This document shows, piece by piece, positions 52,642-63,040 of a DNA stretch of 64,000 bases. Source of the DNA: Vulcanisaeta sp. JCM 16159 (lineage in GTDB: Archaea > Thermoproteota > Thermoprotei > Thermoproteales > Thermocladiaceae); the NCBI RefSeq assembly GCF_001316265.1, contig NZ_BBDN01000003.1:1-64000 (forward strand). Direction: 5' to 3'. The translations under genes were made by a program, and so were the position numbers. Each line of letters starts with the position of its first letter. Within the stretch, counting starts at the first letter, position 1. The notes below the pieces were generated by a model. It had not been told where the DNA came from. It worked only from the letters and a program-made list of their open reading frames with translations, and made no database searches.

Positions 52642-53903
52642 CTATAAATTATTGATATTGACCTATCTAATAATTTATCCACGAAATCCACGTACTCGGT
52701 GGTGCCCACTTTCGTGGCGTCCTCAATTATCGAAATTAACCTACCTGGGTCATTCATAAGTAGCTGCGACAAACCATAAATCTGACCTAACTTACTCGGT
52801 GAGTCCATGGAGAAGGCCAACCTGGCCCTTATCCTCTCCCTAGCGAAGCTTAGCTCATCCTCACTAGGTCTCTCCATAATTAATTCCCCAATCCTTGCGA
52901 TTACCCTGTCGGTCCTTAACATTATAAATAATTATTGAGTATAGGTTATTCATGTACGTCACCTCATAATAACTATAAACAGCGTCTCCAAGGCCCTCCT
53001 CAACAAGCCTATAGAGCCTTGATGACCTTGGAACAGCCATGGGCTCCCTACTCGTTAGGCCATATGCAAAGGCCCTATCGCCCGAAACTACGAAATCCAT
53101 GAGGATAAGCCTTCTCAAGCCATCAATGTCATGCGTCCCAGGAACCTTGAAGGTTATTAGTAACCTGGGTATTTCACCACTTGATGCCTTTAACTCAACC
53201 CTGACCTTACCCTGCAATCCATCATCCCAGGCTTAACGGCCCTGATTCACCACTAGACCCTATATTGCCGAAGTGCTATTGGCTAGTTCCGTGGCTTTAT
53301 CCTCACTTAACCCACCGACCACGACCAATACGGCATTATCGGGGTTGTAATAACGCCTATAATACCTAAACAACTCATCCCTGGACACCCTATTTAGGTC
53401 ATCCCTCAAGCCAATGACTGAGTACCTATACGGGTGTGTGTCCCAGGCAATCATCGAGGCCCTGTACATGAGTCTGAAGTCTGGGTCGTTCTCATTCATA
53501 TCAAATTCACTAAGCACAATCTTCCTCTCCAGTTCGAATTCGCTTGGGTCAAAAGCCGCATTTACCATTCTCTTACTCTCAATTTCAAAACCCAACTCGG
53601 CGTATTCCGTGGGCAGCACCTCTACGTAGCTGTGTAGTCGTAGTTCGTAAAGCCATTAAAATAACCACCAACCCCCTCAATGAGTTCGTCCACGCTACCC
53701 TTTATTCCCTCAATCCTCCTGAAGAGCATGTGCTCGACTAAGTGCGAGCCCCCGAATATACCTGGGTACTCATTCTTGGCGCCCACGTTGTAAAACATGT
53801 AAATTGCAATAACATCAATGGGCATGTAGTGAGTAATTACTGTTAGTCCATTACCCAACCTGGAGATATGCACCATACAAAAGGGTAATAAGGCGGTGGC
53901 CAT
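52638..53903 (-). CDS. M16 zinc peptidase, catalytic subunit (frameshifted)
   Basis: Pitrilysin-like protease. ISRLGNGLTVITHYMP, VGAKNEYPGIFGGSHLVEHMLFRR with the inverse zinc motif HLVEH, FNGFTNYDYT; next frame ELERKIVLSEFDMNENDPD supplies the distal Glu; YRRYYNPDNAVLVVVGG; then VPRSSRLYRLVEEGLGDAVYSYYEV and FARERIRARLAF. Four pieces joined near 53620, 53245 and 52920. A start at ATG 53876 (MVHISRLGNG) suits the family. Likely cytosolic; no signal peptide. First gene of the pair. Confidence 0.85.
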
Positions 53904-54151
53904 AAAAGGATTGCGAATGATGAGTCGCGAAATGATGAATAACCAGTTCTATACCGAAGCAATAATTCCTCTTAATTAAGACAGGGATAAGGCTTTTTAC
54001 CTTTAATTCATGGTTAATTTAAGTGACGAGTTTAGAGCCCACTGATTAATGCCTGTAAAGGGTGATGAGTGGCTGAGTGCTGATTAATAATTTATTGAGA
54101 AATAATAATTTAATGAAATTTTAGAAAAAGTGAAATGGATAAGAAGAGAAA

Positions 54152-54462
54152 CTAGTCCACAAGTTCTATCTCGATTTTTATGTTCTCAGGCACCCTCATC
54201 CTCATTAACTGCCTAATGGCCCTCTCATCAGCGTCCATGTCTATTAATCGCTTATAGATCCTCATTTCCCAATGGTCATACGTGTGGTATCCCTGCCCAC
54301 TCGGTGCCCTCCTAACCGTGACCAGCAACCTCTTCCTGGGTAATGGTATTGGCCCTGAAACCTTAACGCCGAGTTTCTTGCTATGCCCACTATTTCACTG
54401 GCTAGGTTATCAACCTGCTTACTATCTGTTCCCCAAATGCGTATTCGCGCCTTTCTCGGCAT
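54152..54462 (-). CDS. rpsJ: Ribosomal protein S10, archaeal (frameshifted)
   Basis: 30S head protein. About 102 residues after repair: [29 protein letters not shown], then [49 protein letters not shown] and [13 protein letters not shown], ending at TAG 54152. At least three frame changes. Follows tuf by 6 nt, the conserved archaeal tuf-rpsJ pair. As an essential gene its breaks point to sequence error. Confidence 0.94.
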
Positions 54463-54468
54463 TAATCA

Positions 54469-55809
54469 TCACGCCTTAATTTCAACCTTCTTCGGCTTGA
54501 TCTCGATTATCTGGCCTGCGGCTATTGTCCTACCCATGTCCCTTAGGGCGAACCTACCAAGCCTGGGAAGTCACTGTACTTCTCAACAACCACATCCTTA
54601 AGCGGCTTAAGCCTAACAACGGCCACATCACCCTGCTTAATGAACTGAGGCTTCTGCTCCACGGTCTGTCCGGTCCTTGGGTCCAGCCTAGCGATTATCT
54701 CGATTATCTGTGCCGGCACGGTTGCTGTGTGCACATGTAGCACTGGTGTGTATCCAGGGCCTATTGCCGTTGGATGCCATAGCACTGCCAGTCTCGCCAC
54801 AATTTCCTCAGCAACCGTCGGTGGGTTGGCTAGATGACCCATCACGTCACCCCTCTTTACGTCCTCCTTCTCAATACCCCTAACGTTAATACCAACGTTG
54901 TCTCCTGGTTGTGCTTGCTCTAGCTTCATGTGGTGGGTCTCAATGCTCCTGACATCGCCGACCTTTGCGGGTGGCATAACGACAACCCTATCACCAACCT
55001 TCAACACGCCGGTTTCGATTCTGCCGACAACCACCGTACCAGCTCCAGTTATTGTGTAAACGTCCTGTATTGGTAACCTGAATGGCTTGTCAACGGGTCT
55101 CGGTGGCGGCTGTATTGCGTCCAGGGCCTCTATTAGGTTGGTCCGTTGTACCATGGCATGTTCTGGCTCTTCTCCTTGATATTATCGCCCTTCAGGCGCT
55201 GACGGGTATGAAGGGCACCTTCGATGGGTCATAGCCGAGAAGCTTCATGAACTTGCTAACCTCGGCCTTGATTTGCTCATACCTCTTCTGGTCATAATTA
55301 ACAACGTCCATCTTATTAACAACCACTATTATCTGCCTAATACCCAACGTAGCGGCTAGGAATAGGTGCTCCCTGGTCTGCCCCTGTGGGCCAATGCCCG
55401 TCTCGAACTCACCAGGCCTTGCAGATACAACGAGCATGGCAGCATCCGCCTGGCTTGCACCGACTATCATGTTCTTTATGAAGTCCCTGTGGCCTGGCAG
55501 GTCTATGATTGTTATGAAGTACTTGGGAGTCTCGAAGCCTACGTGCATTGCCTCAATCGTGACACCCCTCTCCCTCTCCTCCTTCAGCCTGTCCGTTACC
55601 CAGGCATAGACGAAGTCTTCCTTACCCATCTTCTTGGCTTGTTCCTCAAGCTCCTTGAAGCCCTTCTCATCGACGTAGCCAGTGACCACCAGTAGATGAC
55701 CTACCAATGTTGATTTGCCGTGGTCCACATGCCCTATAACAGCTAGGTTAAGGTGTGGCTTTTGTAAAGCCGACTCCTTAGGCTTCAGTATTAGGCTCAT
55801 ACCTATCAA
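54469..55809 (-). CDS. tuf: Translation elongation factor EF-1alpha (frameshifted)
   Basis: GTPase delivering aminoacyl-t[25 protein letters not shown] (G1), [40 protein letters not shown] (G3), [12 protein letters not shown] (G4); after two shifts near 55170 [46 protein letters not shown], and, after a break near 54560, [17 protein letters not shown]. About 445 residues. Likely start ATG 55800 (MSLILKPK). Essential. Confidence 0.96.
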
Positions 55810-56003
55810 GACGGAGTTGTGAAAATAAAATTAATAAGTTTTTGGGTTTCGGTTATCGACATGAACAAGGTTGAACAACGCCCTTAAGTAAGTATCGCCT
55901 ATAGTGATTTTAACTTCTCCTGGAGAGGAATAATGGTTGTGATCAAATTAGTGGATCCTCTTGGTGGAGATTTAAGTGCTGTTTATTGGATTGTTTCGAC
56001 GTC

Positions 56004-57617
56004 TCATTGTATGGAGATTGTTAATGAGGAGTTACGGAGGTAACTTGGGCAAGTATGCGGCCATTCCTCTGTGGATGCGAGTCTTATTATGGCTTTAATT
56101 ATTTCCATCCTTTTCCTCTCACTCTTCGTTTTCTCAAGTTTTCTGCATAGCACCTCAATGACCTGAGCTTTAATATCGCTGTATCTCTCGATGAACCTCG
56201 CCGATATTTTGACGGCCAGGTACTTACCATGCTTGTTTATGCGGGCGTGTAACTCATAGCCATACTTCTTTAACGTATTAATAACTTTATCAGCTTCAGC
56301 TTTATCCTTCACCGGACGAACTAATTCAAATGTACCTTTAAGAATATTTACCGTGAACTTATAACTAGCCACGATAACTTGGGATCCACCTCCTCGCCAA
56401 TTCATCTCTATCTTAGCGATTCTCGTTATTTCGTTCCATTTTTCAAAGTTTAATGCGTCGAGAATGTCGTGTAATATGAGAGATAAGACGCTGATCATAG
56501 CCCTGGCCAAGTCAATGACATAACCACTTAAGAACATTACATGAATAATATTTACATTAGGATATCTATGCCATTTGAATCCCATGTCCCACAGCCTATC
56601 GAGTATTGGCTTCCAATTGCTGAACTTATCACTAGACATGGTTATTATGATCATTGCTTCGTCATAAGTATGACCATTAACAATGATCCTTTGAATATCC
56701 GCACTTCTGTCGCCCAATACGGTGGTGAACATAAACGCTAGTAACTCCTCCATGCTGAGCTTATTGGCATTGCTGAGAAATTAGCCTTTTAAGTGGCTCA
56801 TGACTAGACCTTAATCGCCACTCGATCGCTACGTCACCCTCATTAATATTAACGGCATTTATACGCATGTGAACCTTGCTGGATAAAGCAGCGTCCAAAC
56901 AATTGCTTGCCAAACCTACGTCGTCCCCATGGTAGCCTTACCCCTCTCATTAAAACCATCGGTCTCATCAAATCCGCCCCTCAACGCCCTGAGTACCCCA
57001 TTAACGAACTTAGCATACTCCTCCCTACTCATCGTCTTCATGAACACATCAAGCACTTCAATGATTACGCTCTCAAACCCCTTAAGTTTCAACTGAACCA
57101 TTATGCTGTCATTACTTGCCTTATCTACGCTAAGTGTTATGTATTTTCCATGTACGCTAATTCCCGATATATCATTGCCTCTGATTATAACCTCAGCCCT
57201 TCCACTCACTAAATCTTCGATTAGCCTCTTGACCTCATTGCTAACATCATGCCAGTATTTCCATAACCTCTCATTATAGCTTATGAATTCGTCAACTAAC
57301 CTCAGTATATTGTTGATAACTTCCTCACCATACTTACCTCTCAACCATACTTCTACATTGTTATATATTATCAACAATTTATCCATCCACTCCTCAACCC
57401 ACCACAAGTCCCAAACACGCCAATGCCATATACGTCTAATAGCCTCGATAATCAATTCAACGACATTATTAATAATGTTAGGTTCATCAACCTCACTGCT
57501 ACACACGTACCTCTTGCTCCTTCTCTTACCCATGCAGAAGTGGTTCTTCCTTAATAATTCCGTGTTAAATACCGTAGATTGACCTAGAGCGCTAGACATA
57601 TTATTAATGAAATTCAT
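56004..57617 (-). CDS. PaREP2b-type protein (in-frame stop and frameshifts)
   Basis: Two long open parts belong together: N-terminal 233 residues (VDEPNIINNVVELIIEAIRRIW...KTMSREEYAKFVNGVLRALRGGFDETDG) and C-terminal 249 residues (MEELLAFMFTTVLGD...QVIEVLCRKLEKTKSERKR). Between them TAG 56918-56916 interrupts TT-stop-VWQAIVWTLLYP, and other frames carry KVHMRINAVNINEGDVAIEWRLRSSHEP. This is the order seen in Pyrobaculum PaREP2b proteins. Function unknown; typical of Thermoproteales accessory regions. Confidence 0.7.
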
Positions 57618-57624
57618 AAAACAA

Positions 57625-57960
57625 TTAATAAGGCACTACAGGCATTAAGCCACACACCACAAGCATGTAGTCCAGGTTAAATTCCCCAAGCCATTTGACA
57701 CTAGACTCGGAAGTAGCTTTATGCCCGGTTTTGAACGGTCAATGATGAAGATAACACTCAGCTTCAGGTAACCGTAATCAATTACGAACCTAACATTAAC
57801 CAGGAAGACCTAGGATCCTTAACGCTGGGTCAATCAGTAAGTAAACGTAAAATACCATTCACGAGGTCATATAACGAATCACGGCAATCTCGAATTAATA
57901 TTAAAATCGAATTTAAGGGAATCTGTACCTTAGCATTACTTAGGTGAGTGTAACGAGAAA
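57625..57960 (-). pseudogene. Degenerate open stretch upstream of the PaREP2b gene
   Basis: Minus-strand frames in succession give AKVQIPLNSILILIRDCRDSL, then NVRFVIDYGYLKLSVIFIIDRSKPG, then HKATSESSVKWLGEF and LDYMLVVCGLMPVVPY ending at TAA 57625, 8 nt before the PaREP2b ATG. The parts look coding-like but I do not recognise them; they may be an earlier part of the same element. From 57961 to 58010 nothing is seen. Confidence 0.35.
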
Positions 57961-58010
57961 TAAGTCAATGCCCAACTCATTGAGAGAGTTTTAGTTAACC
58001 ATATAAGTCA

Positions 58011-58455
58011 TCACGAGAGTCTCTGCCTTAACTTCTCCACGCTGTCCTGGACTATTTTCTGAGCCACCGGGTCCAGCACCCTGCGCCCATAGAACCTATT
58101 AAGCCGCCCACGTTTCCATCGAAGTACCAATTAACCCTAGTCCTACCTGGCTCGGTTCTTCAAGTTTGAAGCCAATCTCGAAGTCCATGGTGCTCTGCAT
58201 GCCTGTGCCCCTACCAATAACCCTGGCGCTCTCTGGCGGCTTTTTCTCGGTGAATTTGGCGGTTATGTTTATCGTACCCTTAATAGCCCCAACACCCATG
58301 CTAGCCTTAACCCTGAAGTTGTCGGGGTCAACCACGTCAACAGACTCAACGCCTGGTATTATAGAGGCTATGTTCCTCGGGTCAACGAGGAAGTTATAAA
58401 CCACATCCCTAGGCTTATTAACCTCAAAGGAACCATCATAGTGAACCCTCGCCAT
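58011..58455 (-). CDS. CoxG/SRPBCC family protein (frameshifted)
   Basis: CO-dehydrogenase subunit G-like protein, a lipid/hydrophobic-binding START-type fold that assists Mo-hydroxylase assembly or membrane docking. VHYDGSFEVNKPRDVVYNFLVDPRNIASIIPGVESVDVVD, FRVKASMGVGAIKGTINITAKFTEK, RVIGRGTGMQSTMDFEIGF; after shifts near 58130 and 58080 WYFDGNVGGLIGSMG and VLDPVAQKIVQDSVEKLRQRLS. Start ATG 58455 (MARVHYDG). About 148 residues. Belongs with coxSML at 61.5-64 kb. Confidence 0.85.
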
Positions 58456-58502
58456 ACAGCAGGTCAATGCTGAACTCATTTTTAAGTAATTCTACACGGT
58501 AC

Positions 58503-59603
58503 TTAAATCAATAGGATGATTATCGAGATCACGCAGGACGTGATTAGTGATGCGGGTATGGTTATGAACCAGCGTTGAGGCCGTACACCGATATTAATAT
58601 TGACATTAAGTAGTTAATTAGGCCACCTAATGAACTAGCTATGTGGTATGACACGCCTGAACTAACATGCCTAATATCGCTCCTAAATAGTGATACCAGA
58701 TATAGTGATTGGGGCGTATAGGCTAATGCATCGGCTATACCAAATAAGATAAATAGTAATAATGGCTGCACCCTAAACATTAACGCATTTATTAATGCGA
58801 AAATTACGTACCCAAGCACCAACACCTTAACAGGCCCTGCCCGAGTCATTACGGCCGACGTTATTAACGTGAATATTAATAGAGAGATTGTGGCTGCGAT
58901 TACTAGGTTTGAAATCCCATACTCATTAAAATATATTAGGAGTACGGAGGTGTATACGTAGAAGCTGGAGCTTTCACCGAACTTAACGCCAATCGCCCTT
59001 ATGATCTTCCAGGCATCCTCAATACGGAAGGTGGGCCTCCAATTAATGGGTTTTGGCGCCCTTGGCAAGTGCCAGGATTATTATGGCTGATGAAAGGCTT
59101 AGTAGTGACCCCATCAACAATGCCAAACGCCATTGAATAATGGCGAGGGCAGCCAATAGCATACCCAATGGCACGCCGAGCTGTATTAAACTCGTTAGGA
59201 ACCTGCCAACACTACCTCTCACGGATTCGTAGGTCAGTATCGAGGCCGAGGCCCACTCACCGCCTATGGAGAGTCCCTGGGCGATCCTTAGGACCATTAA
59301 TTCATACGCAGTGTACCATGTTCTTTCAATGATAGAGATTAATAATGTCGAGACGCCCATGACAATGAGGGTCAGCACCGGTGATGTCTTGCTTGAGAAT
59401 TTATCACCGATTATGCCGAATACGTACGCACCTATGGGTCTCGCAATGAATGCTACAAATATTGTCATGAAGGATAGTAATATGCCTAAATGTAGTGCTG
59501 ACTTCGTTAGTATTATTGATGCAATGACATTGTAGGCTAGGAAGTTATACCATATAGATACCGTGCTCACCACACTGAATAATGCCACTACCAAATTCCT
59601 CAT
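58503..59603 (-). CDS. MFS metabolite/H+ symporter-type transporter (frameshifted)
   Basis: About 365 residues with hydrophobic segments throughout. N-terminal half: SIWYNFLAYNVIASI, ARPIGAYVFGIIGDKFSSKTSPVLTL (loop 2-3 motif), LRIAQGLSIGGEWASASIL (TM4-5 motif of the MHS/ShiA group). C-terminal half after a break near 59055: SSSFYVYTSVLLIYFNEYG, YTPQSLYLVSLF, RHVSSGVSYHIASSLGG, ending ASLITSCVISIIILLI. Shorter than usual (about 430). Substrate unknown; the neighbourhood suggests an organic acid or aldehyde precursor for the Mo-hydroxylase. Confidence 0.8.
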
Positions 59604-59650
59604 GCGTCTAATCCTAAATCTGGGTTCTTGAATATTACGGATTAACCCAC

Positions 59651-60081
59651 CTACGGATTAATTATTATCAATAGCGTGGTTAGTAGTAGGATTATGTCCG
59701 TGGTTAAGCAATACATACAATAAGCCCTGTAGTTCACCTGTAGGTATATTCCGTAAACACCAATTAGTAAGCCAATCATTGATAGGAGCAATGCAATCAT
59801 TAGTATGTTCATTATTATTAGGAGACCTATTAAGAATTTAAGAATAGAACAATGGCAGCCCCAACGGCTAGTAATAACCTAATCCTCCTTGGCACTATGA
59901 AGTTAAACCTATCACAATGAAAAATGCCGGGTAGGCATACATTCACGTACCTGATATTTTCATATGCATAGTAGGTCATTAATCCTGAACCAACCAGTGG
60001 TATTACGACGAGTAGTAGTGTCATTGAAACGCCTAAAGAAACACGTATTAAAATTAGGATTGATTTGTGCAAAATATGCAT
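59651..60081 (-). CDS. VKOR-like disulfide-forming membrane protein (one frameshift)
   Basis: Joined from two parts across a break near 59825. Part 1: two hydrophobic helices with a loop NVCLPGIFHCDRFNFIVP (loop cysteines, residues about 49-57). Part 2: two further helices with YRAYCMYCLTTDIILLL, a CXXC at the start of the last helix. Four helices, a loop Cys pair and a CXXC are the signature of vitamin K epoxide reductase homologues, which reoxidise a thioredoxin-like partner. About 143 residues. No Trx-like partner is adjacent. Confidence 0.7.
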
Positions 60082-60108
60082 TAATCATTTTAAACTAGTG
60101 AATGCCCA

Positions 60109-60648
60109 CTAGGACCTAATTATATAAAGTATGTGAGGTAATTCCTGTAGTATTATTTCAAGTCCTGTCTTAACACCATCCGGCGAGCCGGGTAGGGCCA
60201 CTATTAACTTACCCCTGGCGACACCGGCTGTGGCCCTCGTCATTATCACGCCAGTACCAATCTTCTGGTAACTAACATGCCTAAACAACTCGCCAAAGCC
60301 CTCAAGCTCCTTCTCAAAGAGTGGCCTAAGGGCCTCTATCGTCACGTCACTCCTGGCAAGACCTGTACCACCTGTGAGCACTATCACGTCCACGTCATCA
60401 CGAAGAAGCAATGAGTCGACGAGCGAGCGTATCATGACCAGGTCATCCTTAATCAACTCCCTACCAACAACCCTATGCCCAGCCTGCCTAAGCATTGACT
60501 CAGCCAAATCCCCTGATTCATCGGTGTATGGCTGACCACTCACCTTTGCGTTATAGCGTGATGTGGACACCGTTATCACGAAGAAATTAGCAGTCTTAGG
60601 ACCAGCCTCCCTATGCATTGTTCTCGGCATGCTCATTGAAGAAAGCAT
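60109..60648 (-). CDS. moaB: Molybdenum cofactor biosynthesis protein MoaB/MogA
   Basis: Adenylylates molybdopterin before metal insertion. 179 residues, intact. FFVITVSTSRYNAK, DESGDLAESMLRQAGHRVVGRELIKDD, VDVIVLTGGTGLARSDVTIEAL, TRATAGVARGKLIVALPGSPDGVKTGLEIILQELPH. An internal ATG gives the more usual N-terminus (MSMPRTMHREAGP). Next to the Mo-hydroxylase genes, so functionally linked. Confidence 0.93.
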   Translation of the reverse strand: MLSSMSMPRTMHREAGPKTANFFVITVSTSRYNAKVSGQPYTDESGDLAESMLRQAGHRVVGRELIKDDLVMIRSLVDSLLLRDDVDVIVLTGGTGLARSDVTIEALRPLFEKELEGFGELFRHVSYQKIGTGVIMTRATAGVARGKLIVALPGSPDGVKTGLEIILQELPHILYIIRS

Positions 60649-60743
60649 ATCATGATTTAGTATTTAAGGACTTCATCTGGCTTACGCATAATTATTCATT
60701 AACCGCGTAAAACACTTATTTAGTCCAGCTAATCAACAAGTCG

Positions 60744-61548
60744 ATGTCTTCCTGCGAATTCTTCAAGGCCTTAACTAAGGCTGGTTCAGAGAGTGATAGG
60801 ATGGTTATTGTTAAAATGTTTGTTGGCGATAATGCACTATCTGACATAATAGTTAATGGAAAGTCATTACTCGGCATTACGACCAATAAGGAGGTACTGG
60901 AACTGGCCGGCAAGGCATTGACTGAGGAGAGGACTGTTGAGACCGTGGTAAACGACGTTAAGGTGATTTTAGAACCGGTGGAACCAAGGCCTACGGTCAT
61001 CGTTGTTGGCTCAGGCTTATAGCCAAGGCCCTTGTTGATGTTGGTAATGTCATTGGTTATTACGTGGCCGTTGTAGGGAACGGTGACGTAGATAAGGACC
61101 GCTTTAGCAATGCGCACTTCATAAGTAATGACCTCAGGGACCTCAAGAGGCTCGTTGATGAGAATTCCATCATAATAATAGCAAATGAGGGTGGCAAGCC
61201 GTATGATACCGAGGCCCTCTACATAGCCCTTAAACACAATGCAAAGTTCATAGGCCTACTCGCCAGCCAGAGGAGGGCTGCCGTGATGATTGCGGATATG
61301 GTTAGGAGAGGATTAAGCCTTGACTACGTATTAAGTAAGCTACACTCACCCGTTGGGCTTGACATTGGAGCTAAGACCGCAGGCGAAATAGCCTTAGCAT
61401 ACTCGCCGAGGTTATGATGTTCATGAGAAACGCAAGTGGTAAACCAATGCGTGATATTAAGGATCCGAGGAAGTTCATAAAGGATGCCCTTGAGGGTAGG
61501 ATACAGGAGCAATCATGTTCCTGGAGACCCACTGAATTTAAGTTGTGA
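60744..61548 (+). CDS. XdhC/CoxF-type Mo-hydroxylase maturation factor (two frameshifts)
   Basis: Chaperone that inserts sulfurated molybdopterin cofactor. N-terminal XdhC part with SDIIVNGKSLLG, then a Rossmann domain TVIVVGSG; after a break near 61015 AVVGNGDVDKDRF, IIIANEGGKPYDTEALYIALKHNAKFIGLLASQRRA, SPVGLDIGAKTAGEIAL; after another near 61400 AEVMMFMRNASGKPMRDI and a C-terminal tail to 61548. About 268 residues. Convergent with coxS. Confidence 0.88.
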
Positions 61549-61560
61549 ATTTACTTCGAC

Positions 61561-62081
61561 TTACTGCATCGTTTTCAACTCCCTCAACCTCTGGACAGCC
61601 AATTTAACGGCCTCGATAATGTTCTGGTAGCCAGTACACCTGCATAGGTTTCCCGACAAACCCCTCCTAATCTCCTCCTCGGTTGGGTTGGGGTTCTCAC
61701 TCAATAGCCAGTAGGTCTCCATTATGAAACCAGGTGTGCAGTAACCACATTGAAGGGCGTGCTTCTCCCAAAAGGCCTCCTGTATTGGGTGTAGCTTACC
61801 ATCTTGGCCAAGCCCTCGAGCGTAAGTATCTCAGCGCCATCCGCCTGAACCGCAAGTACTTGGCAGGACTTGACACTAACTCCATTCATTAGGATCGTGC
61901 ACGCACCACAATGCCCAGTATCACAGCCAACATGCACACTAGTGAGCCCAAGATCCTCCCTTAGGAAGTGAACGAGTAGTTTCCTTGGCTCCACCTCCCT
62001 TTCGTACCAGACACCGTTGACCTTAACCCTAATCCTAACCCTCTCCTCAGGCCCAACCTTGAGTGTTGCCGCCATGCCCAT
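61561..62081 (-). CDS. coxS: Mo-hydroxylase [2Fe-2S] small subunit CoxS (one frameshift)
   Basis: Two iron-sulfur domains. Plant-ferredoxin-like: [39 protein letters not shown] in two pieces with [16 protein letters not shown]; then, after a break near 61800, [20 protein letters not shown] and [19 protein letters not shown]. All eight cluster cysteines are present. About 172 residues. Its start overlaps the coxM stop. Confidence 0.93.
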
Positions 62082-62936
62082 CACCTCGACAACGCATTCT
62101 TAATAGCCCTCCTAGTCATTACCTTAACCATAGCCCTCTTATACTCGGCTGAGCCCTAATGTCGCTTATCGGGCTTGATTCCCTCATCGCCCTTTCAGCC
62201 GCGTCCTCAATAATGTCATCCGTTAATTTACGCCCAATCAAGACCTTCTCGGCCTCACGGGCTCTAAAAGGCCTGGGCCCCGCGGCCGTGATTCCAATAC
62301 CTGCGTCCTCCACTGAACCATCAGGGCTAAGCTTAAGCATTACTGCGACACCGACAATCGCGAAGTCACCGGCCTTACGCTCAAGCTTAACATATGAGGA
62401 CTTAACGGTACCGCTTAACCTAGGTATCACGATCTCGCCAAGGACCTCGCCCCTACCTAACACCGTAGTGAATGGACCGGTTATGAAGTCCTCAACAGGC
62501 ACCTCCCTAGTTCCTGAGGGACCAAGCACCTTTACAGAGGACCTAAGCGCTATTAAAGTTGCGGGCCAGTCAGCCGCTGGGTCTGCATGGGCCAGGGAAC
62601 CCGCTATTGTGCCTAGGTTCCTGATTTGAGGATCACCAATCTGTACCGCAGTCTCAGGAAGTGCTGGGTATATTTTCCAGAGGTCACGATTAACCTCCAC
62701 CTGGTGGTGCCTAACCAATGCGCCGATGCGTATCTTATCATTCTCAATGCTTATATACGATAAGTTAGGTACTCTGTTGATGTCAACCAAGTAGGAGGGC
62801 CTAATTAACCTAAGCTTTAGCATGGGCATTAGGCTCTGCCCTCCTGCAAGTATTTTGGCGTTCTCATCAGCTCAAGGACCTTCACAGCCTCCTCCAATGA
62901 GTTAACCCTTATGTAACCAAATTTCGGAGGATACAC
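62081..62936 (-). CDS. coxM: Mo-hydroxylase FAD-binding medium subunit CoxM (two frameshifts)
   Basis: GTG 62936: [22 protein letters not shown], then, after a break near 62870, [28 protein letters not shown] (FAD pyrophosphate loop). [41 protein letters not shown] in two motifs, [28 protein letters not shown]; last break near 62160 then RAIKNALSR. About 284 residues. Transfers electrons from CoxS clusters to an acceptor. Confidence 0.93.
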
Positions 62937-63040
62937 GTTAGTGCGGTTACGATCATACTAATTAAGCATTACTTCAATATTCAGTTAAAGTACTTAAGGC
63001 ATAATTACTTATAAAATATTATTTACTTACACGTTAATTA
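62937..63040. promoter_or_regulatory. Divergent coxM/coxL promoter region
   Basis: 104 nt, A/T-rich, between coxM (minus) and coxL (plus). TTATAAAATATT (about 63009-63020) is a TATA candidate about 25 nt before the coxL ATG, giving a leaderless transcript. No clear operator repeat is visible. Confidence 0.4.

Noticed and set aside
55932-56042. 36-codon plus-strand ORF with a GGAG-like leader
   Set aside because: It overlaps the end of the PaREP2b gene on the other strand, has no recognisable features and is short enough to be chance.
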